This document shows, piece by piece, positions 43,900 through 50,606 of a DNA stretch of 64,000 nt; positions within the stretch are counted from its first letter, which is position 1; each line of letters begins with the position of its first letter. Under the pieces are notes generated by a model. The model worked only from the letters and a program-made list of their open reading frames with translations, was not told the origin of the DNA and did no database searches. Location of the stretch: NCBI RefSeq assembly GCF_900101815.1, contig NZ_FNAO01000006.1, positions 310,001 through 374,000 of the forward strand, read 5' to 3'. Both the position numbers and the translations under genes were made by a program. Origin of the DNA: Pricia antarctica (GTDB taxonomy: Bacteria; Bacteroidota; Bacteroidia; Flavobacteriales; Flavobacteriaceae).

Positions 43900-44053
43900 G
43901 AACATGTTTAAAGACCCTGCTTTCTCAAACAGCATTTTGAGAACCTTGGCGTCAAACTAAATAGGTTCCGTATCTCGATATGAACCTATTTATAGCTATG
44001 GCCAAAAGCTCAATCCACTGATCTTGAGTTTGCTTTTAGACGTGCTTTAATTA
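43900..44053. mobile_element. MITE-like element, copy B (diverged)
   Basis: Shares with copy A (15727-15889) the order of CATGTTTAAA, TTTTGAGAA, GGCGTCAAA, GTATC and CGATATG segments over about 150 bases. The left end reads AACATGTTTAAAG; the right end, CTTTTAGACGTGC, matches it inverted at about 8 of 10 central bases, so this copy is more decayed. No target duplication was found. No coding capacity. It lies between the ICMT-like gene and the SatD leader. Confidence 0.6.
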
Positions 44054-44127
44054 AATAGCTGGATTTATGGAAATTTGTCGTACACCCATAGAAACTTTTG
44101 GAATAGTTTCCCACGATAAGCATTTTA

Positions 44128-44220
44128 ACTTATATTGCATATTATTAGCTTTTTAGCTTATATAATGAAATATTAGCTAATTCGATTATATATTCATATA
44201 TTAGCGTTTTGACTTATAAT
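44128..44220. promoter_or_regulatory. Putative operator: repeated TTAGCT and ACTTATA motifs before the SatD gene
   Basis: Over 93 bases just before the start there are four TTAGC(T/G) boxes (44145, 44153, 44173, 44201), one inside the palindrome ATTAGCTAAT. Three ACTTATA/GCTTATA boxes occur near 44129, 44157 and 44212. The region is extremely A/T-rich. The SatD product carries an HTH, so these may be its own binding sites. Nothing else is found in the 331-base gap except MITE copy B. Confidence 0.5.
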
Positions 44221-44225
44221 TTGAT

Positions 44226-44840
44226 ATGATAGCGATTATAACGGGCGATATTATTAATTCCGAAAACTATGAGGTTTCCGAGTGGCTCGGCATATTAAAA
44301 AAGTACTTGTCCAATTTTGGTGAATCGCCCACCGACTGGGATGTATACCGGGGCGACGAGTTTCAATTAAAAATACCCCGCGAAGACGTACTTGGTGTGG
44401 CAATACACATCAAAGCTTTGTTAAAGACCATAAAAGGGCTAGATGTACGCATGGGTATCGGCTTGGGCACCGAAACCTTTACAGGTTCAGGGGTCAGTGA
44501 ATCCAACGGGCCTGCGTACCAACGTTCCGGTAGAACTTTCGAATCGTTGAAAGAAGATAAATTGAACCTTACCATCGCAACGGGCAGCGGTTTCTACGAC
44601 GATACCCTGAACCTAATGCTCAAATTGGCCCTCGACTTCATGGATGATTGGAGCCCCGTTTCCGCAGAAATCGTGGTTATGGCCTTTGAACATCCAAAAG
44701 CTTCGCAAGCCGATTTGGCCAAACGGTTGGGCATCCAGCAATCGGCCGTGAGCCAACGCCAAAAAAGGGCGCGTTTAGACCTGGTCTTTGAATTACTTGA
44801 TTATTACGATAAAATTTTAAAAGATCTGAACCCATGCTGA
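44226..44840 (+). CDS. SatD-family protein with C-terminal helix-turn-helix
   Basis: A 204-residue cytoplasmic protein named for the SatD family of acid-tolerance loci; biochemical role unknown. The first strand reads IAIITGDI (Asp8), and a hairpin carries YRGDEFQLKI (41-50), followed by a helix and the strand VRMGIGLG (74-81). This order is similar to the metal-binding strand, GGDEF hairpin and third strand of nucleotide-cyclase palm domains. ESNGPAYQRSGRTFESLK is a conserved SatD segment. Residues 159-182 form a helix-turn-helix (SQADLAKRLGIQQSAVSQRQ). The stop overlaps the DUF3307 gene by 7 bases, so the two are translationally coupled. Confidence 0.85.
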   Translation: MIAIITGDIINSENYEVSEWLGILKKYLSNFGESPTDWDVYRGDEFQLKIPREDVLGVAIHIKALLKTIKGLDVRMGIGLGTETFTGSGVSESNGPAYQRSGRTFESLKEDKLNLTIATGSGFYDDTLNLMLKLALDFMDDWSPVSAEIVVMAFEHPKASQADLAKRLGIQQSAVSQRQKRARLDLVFELLDYYDKILKDLNPC

Positions 44841-45529
44841 TTTTCACGAAACTTCTACTGGCGCATTTAATTGGGGATTTCCTAGTACAGCCAAAACGCT
44901 GGATCGTTCACAAGGAAGCAAACAAGGTCAGATCTAAATATCTATATATACATGTATTGCTACATTTTGTGCTGACCATGATGCTTTTGTGGGATTTGAA
45001 GTACTGGAAACTGGTCTTGATCATTGCCGTTTCCCATTTCATTATCGATTTGGCCAAGCTATACACCACGCCTTTGTTCAGACTGAGGAGCATCCCTTTT
45101 TTCATTGATCAGGTCTTACATTTGGCTGTTTTGTATGCCGTTGCATACTACGGGAATCTGGTAGGGCATACGATTGCCCTGTTCGAAAAACTGGATTGGC
45201 CATTGGTCACCGCCATTGTCTTTGTCACCTTTCCCGCAGCAATCATCATGGGAAAATTGTTGGAAGCTATGGGCGAAAAGATTGAACTGGACCATAAATC
45301 CCTTCCCAATGCGGGAAAATATATCGGTATCATCGAACGCCTTTTTGTTCTGATGTTCATTATTTTAGGACGTTGGGAGGCTATCGGATTATTGATAGGT
45401 GCCAAATCCGTTTTTCGTTTCAATGATTTGAAGGAAAGCAATAATCGGAAGCTCACGGAGTATATCTTGATCGGCACGCTTATGAGTTTCGGTCTTGCCA
45501 TTGTGACCGGTATTATATACAGAGGCTAA
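44834..45529 (+). CDS. DUF3307 multi-pass membrane protein, partner of SatD
   Basis: A 231-residue integral membrane protein with about six helices. Polar residues sit within helices in a metal-site-like pattern: AHLIGDFLVQ (His11, Asp15), HVLLH (His40, His44) and SHFIIDLAK (His68, Asp72), the third repeating the H-x3-D spacing of the first. That resembles membrane-embedded metal-dependent hydrolases, though no activity has been assigned to DUF3307 to my knowledge. It overlaps the SatD gene by 7 bases; DUF3307 often lies beside SatD in Bacteroidota. The downstream 199 bases hold only weak inverted repeats near 45538 and 45582. Confidence 0.87.
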   Translation: MLIFTKLLLAHLIGDFLVQPKRWIVHKEANKVRSKYLYIHVLLHFVLTMMLLWDLKYWKLVLIIAVSHFIIDLAKLYTTPLFRLRSIPFFIDQVLHLAVLYAVAYYGNLVGHTIALFEKLDWPLVTAIVFVTFPAAIIMGKLLEAMGEKIELDHKSLPNAGKYIGIIERLFVLMFIILGRWEAIGLLIGAKSVFRFNDLKESNNRKLTEYILIGTLMSFGLAIVTGIIYRG

Positions 45530-45655
45530 AAAATTTCCGCTTAAAAAGCGATTATCGATTCGTATCCGTTTCGATAAATCCCTATCAAATTACTATGGAT
45601 TAGTGATAGGAATAACATTTAATGCCAATCCCGGAAATCGGAAAAAATTTATCTT

Positions 45656-45663
45656 TACATTTG
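45656..45663 (+). promoter_or_regulatory. Candidate -7 box (TACATTTG) for the serB-serA fusion gene
   Basis: Exact TAnnTTTG match. Transcription would begin near 45670, which supports the translation start at 45729 over an upstream in-frame start at 45603. The TTG element is not clear. Confidence 0.45.
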
Positions 45664-45728
45664 TCTCCTTAATTTTAAAATTAAATGCCGATTCCAGTCG
45701 TTATACAGGATTTGGTTGCAATAGATAT

Positions 45729-47621
45729 ATGGTAAATACAGGTAGAAAGTACGTATTTGATTTCGATAGCACTTTGACCAGGGTAGAGGCCTTGGATGTT
45801 TTGGCGGAAATGACCCTGGCGGGAAATTCCAACCGCGATGAAATCATCAACAAAATCCAGGAAATCACCAATTTGGGTATCGATGGGGATATTTCTTTTA
45901 CGGAATCCTTGGAAAGGCGGATTAAATTATTAAACGCACATAAAAATGATCTTGAGCCATTGGTGGAAGAATTAAGGCAGAAAATTTCTAAATCCATCGA
46001 AGCGAACAAAGAGTTCTTTGAAAAATTCTCCGATGATATCTATGTGATTTCCTGCGGATTCAAGGAGTTTATCGATCCAATAGTGAAAGAATACAATATT
46101 CCGTCGGATAGGGTATACGCCAACACCTTTGAATTCGATGAAGACGGAAAGATAATCGGGTTCGACGAAGATAACGTACTCGCTTCCCATAATGGTAAAA
46201 TCGAGTGCCTAAAGCGCTTGGACCTAGATGGTGAGGTTCAGGTCATTGGCGATGGATACAGCGATTATGTGATGCGAGAGGCCGGAATCGCCCACAAATT
46301 CTTTGCCTATACCGAAAACGTACACCGCGAAAAAGCAGCCAATAAAGCCGATTATATAACTCCGAATATGGATGAATTTTTATTTGTGAACGATTTACCT
46401 AGAAATATTTCTTATCCCAAAAACCGCATTAAAATATTGTTGTTGGAAAATGTACATCCTAACGCTTTCGATAATCTTTCGGGGGATGGATTTTCCGTAG
46501 AACTTTTAAAACATAGCATTCCCGAAGACGAACTTATTGAAAAGATCAAAGGAGTACACGTACTGGGTATTCGATCGAAGACCCAAGTTACCCAAAAAGT
46601 GCTCGATGCCGCCAATAAATTATTGGTGGTCGGAGCTTTTTGTATCGGTACTACCCAGATCGATCTTGAACATGCCAAAAAGAAGGGGGTAGTCGTTTTC
46701 AATGCCCCCTATAGTAATACGCGATCGGTGGTCGAACTGGCCATAGGCGAAATTATTATGCTAATGCGCAGTATATTTCCCAGAAGTACTGAAATACACG
46801 GCGGATCTTGGCAAAAGACGGCTACTGGATCACGGGAAGTTCGGGGAAAGAACCTCGGTATCGTGGGCTATGGAAATATCGGAAAACAATTGTCCATTTT
46901 GGCGGAAGCCTTGGGCATGCGGGTTTATTATTATGACATAGAGGATAGTCTGGCCTTGGGCAACGCAAAAAAATGCGCAACCCTTGAAGATCTATTGAAC
47001 GTTTCCGATGTGGTCACCCTGCATATCGACGACAATCCGGCAAACAAGAATTTTATCGGCGAACGCGAAATCAAGCAGATGCGGGACGGAGCCCTTTTGG
47101 TCAATCTCTCCCGAGGTTTTGTAGTGGATATCGAAGCCTTGGCGAAGGCCCTGAAAAGTGGAAAACTGGGGGGTTCCGCCATTGACGTATATCCTGAAGA
47201 ACCTGCGAGCAATGGTGAGTTCAAGACTGAATTGCAAGGCCTTGACAATGTAATTCTTACACCACATATCGGGGGAAGTACCGAAGAGGCCCAACGAGAT
47301 ATAGCCGATTTTGTTCCCAATAAAATAATGGACTATATTAATTCAGGTAATACGGTCGATGCCGTAAACTTTCCCAATATTCGTTTGCCTAAATTGAGTA
47401 AGGCACACCGCTTTTTGCATATCCATAAAAACATGCCTGGAATAATGGCTAAGATCAACGCAGTTTTAGCTGAGTATGAGCTGAACATTTCGGGACAGTA
47501 TCTATCTACCGACAGCGAAGTAGGCTACGTAATCACGGATTTGGACAAAGAATATAACAAAGATGTTATCAAGGCCTTGAAAAAAGTGGAGAATACGATC
47601 AAGTTTCGGGTGCTGTACTAA
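45729..47621 (+). CDS. serA: Fused phosphoserine phosphatase-like HAD domain and D-3-phosphoglycerate dehydrogenase
   Basis: Two enzymes of serine synthesis on one 630-residue chain. Residues 1-215 are a HAD phosphatase of the SerB type: motif I DFDST (11-15, Asp11 and Asp13), motif II ISCG (107-110), a Lys157 in NGK and motif III GDGYSD (174-179). Residues about 235-550 are SerA: NAD loop GIVGYGNIGKQ (377-387), Arg462 in SRG, Glu490/Glu491 in YPEEP and catalytic His513 in TPHIGGST. An ACT domain closes the chain (about 560-630). All catalytic residues of both halves are visible. The ATG at 45729 puts motif I in its normal place. Confidence 0.93.
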   Translation: MVNTGRKYVFDFDSTLTRVEALDVLAEMTLAGNSNRDEIINKIQEITNLGIDGDISFTESLERRIKLLNAHKNDLEPLVEELRQKISKSIEANKEFFEKFSDDIYVISCGFKEFIDPIVKEYNIPSDRVYANTFEFDEDGKIIGFDEDNVLASHNGKIECLKRLDLDGEVQVIGDGYSDYVMREAGIAHKFFAYTENVHREKAANKADYITPNMDEFLFVNDLPRNISYPKNRIKILLLENVHPNAFDNLSGDGFSVELLKHSIPEDELIEKIKGVHVLGIRSKTQVTQKVLDAANKLLVVGAFCIGTTQIDLEHAKKKGVVVFNAPYSNTRSVVELAIGEIIMLMRSIFPRSTEIHGGSWQKTATGSREVRGKNLGIVGYGNIGKQLSILAEALGMRVYYYDIEDSLALGNAKKCATLEDLLNVSDVVTLHIDDNPANKNFIGEREIKQMRDGALLVNLSRGFVVDIEALAKALKSGKLGGSAIDVYPEEPASNGEFKTELQGLDNVILTPHIGGSTEEAQRDIADFVPNKIMDYINSGNTVDAVNFPNIRLPKLSKAHRFLHIHKNMPGIMAKINAVLAEYELNISGQYLSTDSEVGYVITDLDKEYNKDVIKALKKVENTIKFRVLY

Positions 47622-47650
47622 TTTTTGTCGTTTGCGTTTGCTTTTGGACT

Positions 47651-48124
47651 TCACCCATGATGATATGGCTCGTTCTTCAAGATCGTAAACGCCCTATATA
47701 CCTGCTCGACAACAAATAAACGCACCATCTGATGGGAAAATGTCATTTTTGACAGGCTGATTTTGCCATGTGCCTTGTTGTAAATGGCATCACTGAAACC
47801 ATAAGGGCCTCCAATGACAAACACCAATTGCTTAATGCCTGAATTCATCTTCTTTTGAAGATATTTCGAAAAATGGATTGAGGAAAAATGTTTTCCGTTT
47901 TCGTCAAGAAGCACGAGGATATCGGTCGGCCCCAATTTTTTTAAAATTAATTCGCCCTCTTTATCTTTTTGTTGTACTTCCGAAAGGTTTTTTGCGTTCT
48001 TGATATCTGCAATGGTCTCGAGCTTAAACCGAACGTAATGCTTCAAGCGGTTCTCATATTCTGAAATAAGCTGTTGAAGTGGTTTACTGTCCGTTTTGCC
48101 AATGGCGAGTAATTTGATGGTCAT
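47651..48124 (-). CDS. rlmH: 23S rRNA (pseudouridine1915-N3)-methyltransferase
   Basis: Methylates pseudouridine 1915 in helix 69 of 23S rRNA with SAM. A SPOUT-fold protein with the usual N-terminal start MTIKLLAIGKT and the knot region LVFVIGGPYGFSD, followed by LSKMTFSHQMVRLFVVEQVYRA (split at 127-148), which is the RlmH signature. The ATG at 48122-48124 gives 157 residues, the standard RlmH length; a longer reading from 48151 adds an unrelated nine-residue extension. It is divergent from nadC. Confidence 0.95.
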   Translation of the reverse strand: MTIKLLAIGKTDSKPLQQLISEYENRLKHYVRFKLETIADIKNAKNLSEVQQKDKEGELILKKLGPTDILVLLDENGKHFSSIHFSKYLQKKMNSGIKQLVFVIGGPYGFSDAIYNKAHGKISLSKMTFSHQMVRLFVVEQVYRAFTILKNEPYHHG

Positions 48125-48128
48125 GTGG

Positions 48129-48175
48129 CAAATGTAATTTGCAAATTCCAAATCTCAAGCAACAAATTCCAAAAT
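48129..48175. repeat. Degenerate CAAATTCCAAA-type intergenic repeat
   Basis: CAAATTCCAAATCTCAAG followed by CAACAAATTCCAAAATG, the same family of short A/T-rich units as at 4004-4160. It lies right before rlmH in the rlmH-nadC divergent region. No other structure was found in 48152-48329 apart from TACTTTAG at about 48302, a weak -7 box for nadC. Confidence 0.45.
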
Positions 48176-48329
48176 GTATGCAATCCTACCTTCAAGCGCA
48201 CGACTGGCTTCGTAAAAGTACATCTATCACTATCGCATTTTCTATCTGTGAATTCTATGTGTAACTCTGGCTAATACCATAGAACCTAATAACAATTTAC
48301 TACTTTAGCACAAACCCATAATCGCACAC

Positions 48330-49187
48330 ATGATTACCGAAGCACAATTTCAAAAAGAAATCGATCGTATCATAGAAAACGCTATTCGCGAAGATGTGGG
48401 CGATGGTGACCATAGTTCATTGGCCTGTATACCCAAATCGGCCAAGGGAAAGGCCAAATTGCTGGTCAAGGAAGACGGTATAATTGCAGGTATCGATTTT
48501 GCTATGCAGGTCTTTGCGCGGATAGATGGAAATTTGGAACTTGAAATTGGTATTACGGATGGTTCACCGGTAAAATACGGGGATATCGCCTTTTATGTTT
48601 CCGGCAGTTCAAGGAGCATTTTGAAAGCAGAGCGCATCGTATTGAACGCCATGCAGCGCATGAGTGCCATTGCTACCAAAACCAACGCCTTTGTAAAGTT
48701 ATTGGATGGTACCCGTACCCAAATTCTCGATACCCGTAAAACCACACCGGGCATACGTGCCATCGAGAAGTGGGCGGTCAAAATCGGTGGCGGCGAGAAC
48801 CATAGATTCGCATTGTACGATATGATTATGCTAAAGGATAACCATATCGATTTTGCAGGCGGCATCACAAAGGCCATCCAGAAAACAAAACAGTATCTCG
48901 AAGATACTGGCCGCAATCTAAAAATCATCGTTGAGGCCCGAAATTTGCATGAAATCAAAGAAATTCTAGAATTCGAAGACGTGTATCGCATTCTTATCGA
49001 TAATTTTAATTATGAGGATACCCGAAAGGCGGTAGAAATGATCGGTAATACCTGCCTGACAGAATCCTCAGGTGGTATTGACGAAACGACAATCAGAAAA
49101 TATGCGGAATGCGGTGTGGACTATATCTCTTCTGGTGCCCTGACCCATTCCGTTTATAATTTGGATTTGAGCCTTAAAGCGGTATAA
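48330..49187 (+). CDS. nadC: Carboxylating nicotinate-nucleotide diphosphorylase (quinolinate phosphoribosyltransferase)
   Basis: Converts quinolinate and PRPP to nicotinate mononucleotide, CO2 and pyrophosphate in NAD synthesis. The family motif DTRKTTPGIRAIEKWAVKIG is at 131-150, followed by GGENHRFALYDMIMLKDNH (151-169), which binds quinolinate and PRPP. C-terminal IVEARNL and VDYISSGALTHSV complete the site. At 285 residues it is a standard NadC. The stop codon is directly followed by the ATG of the BrkB-family gene, so they share an operon. Confidence 0.96.
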   Translation: MITEAQFQKEIDRIIENAIREDVGDGDHSSLACIPKSAKGKAKLLVKEDGIIAGIDFAMQVFARIDGNLELEIGITDGSPVKYGDIAFYVSGSSRSILKAERIVLNAMQRMSAIATKTNAFVKLLDGTRTQILDTRKTTPGIRAIEKWAVKIGGGENHRFALYDMIMLKDNHIDFAGGITKAIQKTKQYLEDTGRNLKIIVEARNLHEIKEILEFEDVYRILIDNFNYEDTRKAVEMIGNTCLTESSGGIDETTIRKYAECGVDYISSGALTHSVYNLDLSLKAV

Positions 49188-50168
49188 ATGTCTCAAGAAG
49201 TAGAGGAAAAATTAGATAAAATTCCCGGTGTCAAAGTTTTGGTGCGCTTCTTAAAGGGGATAAAGCTATCCGCTTTTGAAGGTCTCTCACTTTTCGATCT
49301 TCTGGAAATTTACGTTTTCGGTATTTTAAAAGGCACCTTGTCCACCCGCGCCAGTTCGATTGCCTTCAGCTTGTTCCTGGCCCTTTTTCCTTTACTGATT
49401 TTTTTACTGACTTTGGTCCCGTTCGTAATTCCCTATGTAAGCGTCGGAACCGAGGATTTTGATTTTCAGTTTCTCTTGTTTTTGGAATCGTTCTTACCCT
49501 CTGCTACCAGCGATTATTTCCATGAGATCTACCAACAGATAAAAGACCAGAAGCAAGGCGGCCTGCTATCATCCGCATTTTTTATATCTATATTTTTAAT
49601 GGCCAATGGGGTAAACGCCATTTTTGGAGGATTTGAAAATTCGTACCATGTCGAACTGACACGTAATTTTTTCAGGCAATACCTCTACGCGCTCATGGTT
49701 GGTATCATTCTTTCTGTTCTACTGATTGTCGGCGCAATCGTTTTTGTATATTTTGAATTTTATATTTTGGACTATCTGAGCGTTTGGGCATCGAAGACGA
49801 GGGGTTACGATCTTACCGATGGCGATATTATCGCGGCACAGGTCGGTAAGATACTTTTCTTTATCATACTGTCGTATTTTACTACTGCCATCTTGTATTA
49901 TTTTGGAACAGCTGAAGGTAAAAAAGCTCGGTTTTTCTCTTTGGGAGCCTTAATGACCACTTTACTTTTTATGTTAACTTCCTATCTCTTTGGTGTATAT
50001 GTGGATAAATTTGCGCGGTACAACGAATTGTACGGTGCCTTGGGGGGATTATTGATTTTAATGGTCTATATCTGGATAAATTCCAATATATTGTTGCTCG
50101 GCTTTGAGTTGAACGCCACCTTGAATTCCCTTCGGAAAACCTATAAAAAACAGGATGATATTGAATAA
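49188..50168 (+). CDS. YihY/BrkB-family inner-membrane protein
   Basis: A 326-residue membrane protein with about six helices, beginning after a 55-residue charged N terminus. Family landmarks are TLSTRASSIAFSLFLALFPL near 45-65, the middle helix SAFFISIFLMANGVNAIFGGFEN and the C-terminal YVDKFARYNELYGALGGLL, then LMVYIWINSNILLLGFELNA (split at 290-310). Originally thought to be RNase BN, the family is now of unknown role, possibly transport. It starts at the base after nadC ends and overlaps DUF2147 by 14 bases. Confidence 0.93.
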   Translation: MSQEVEEKLDKIPGVKVLVRFLKGIKLSAFEGLSLFDLLEIYVFGILKGTLSTRASSIAFSLFLALFPLLIFLLTLVPFVIPYVSVGTEDFDFQFLLFLESFLPSATSDYFHEIYQQIKDQKQGGLLSSAFFISIFLMANGVNAIFGGFENSYHVELTRNFFRQYLYALMVGIILSVLLIVGAIVFVYFEFYILDYLSVWASKTRGYDLTDGDIIAAQVGKILFFIILSYFTTAILYYFGTAEGKKARFFSLGALMTTLLFMLTSYLFGVYVDKFARYNELYGALGGLLILMVYIWINSNILLLGFELNATLNSLRKTYKKQDDIE

Positions 50169-50595
50169 ATTAGTCATTATATGCTTTTTGATACTAGCCG
50201 TGCCTACGCTGCAGGCACAATCCGTTTTCGGAAAGTGGAAGACCATTGACGACCGTACCGGGAAGCCGAAGGCCATTATCGATATTTATAAAGATGATGC
50301 GGGCTTGATGGATGGTAAGGTCATCGAAATAGTTGAAGAGGGAAAAGAAAATTTTATCTGCGAAAAATGTGAAGGTGACCGCAGAGACAAACCCGTTTTG
50401 GGCATGACCATTATAGAAGATGCCGAACATAAAGGTGAGGGCATTTACAAGGGCGATACCTTATTCGACCCGCAACAGGCCATGACCTTTCGCTGTAAGA
50501 TTTGGCTAAACCCCGAAAACCCCAACGAGCTCATGGTTAGAGGCTATTTTGCCTTTATTTATCGTACGCAGACGTGGAAGCGTGTTGGAGGGTGA
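50155..50595 (+). CDS. DUF2147 secreted protein, 146 aa
   Basis: A Sec signal (about 21 residues, ending LQAQS) precedes the DUF2147 beta-barrel-like domain: VFGKWKTIDDRTGKPKAII, the strand YKDDAGLMDGKV and the CxxC pair FICEKCEGDRRDKPVLGM, ending with the conserved GYFAFIYRTQTWKR. Members are small periplasmic or surface proteins of unknown role in Bacteroidota and Proteobacteria. Its start overlaps the BrkB-family stop by 14 bases and it ends 11 bases before priA, so the operon is tight. Confidence 0.9.
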   Translation: MILNKLVIICFLILAVPTLQAQSVFGKWKTIDDRTGKPKAIIDIYKDDAGLMDGKVIEIVEEGKENFICEKCEGDRRDKPVLGMTIIEDAEHKGEGIYKGDTLFDPQQAMTFRCKIWLNPENPNELMVRGYFAFIYRTQTWKRVGG

Positions 50596-50606
50596 CGAAA
50601 AAAGCC

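Noticed and set aside
43900-44225. CRISPR-like array in the repeat-rich leader of SatD
   Set aside because: Boxes are 6-7 bases and unevenly spaced, with no equal-length spacers and no cas genes.
45603-45728. Longer start for the serB-serA fusion
   Set aside because: The extra 42 residues do not match the phosphatase fold and would cover the candidate promoter at 45656-45663.
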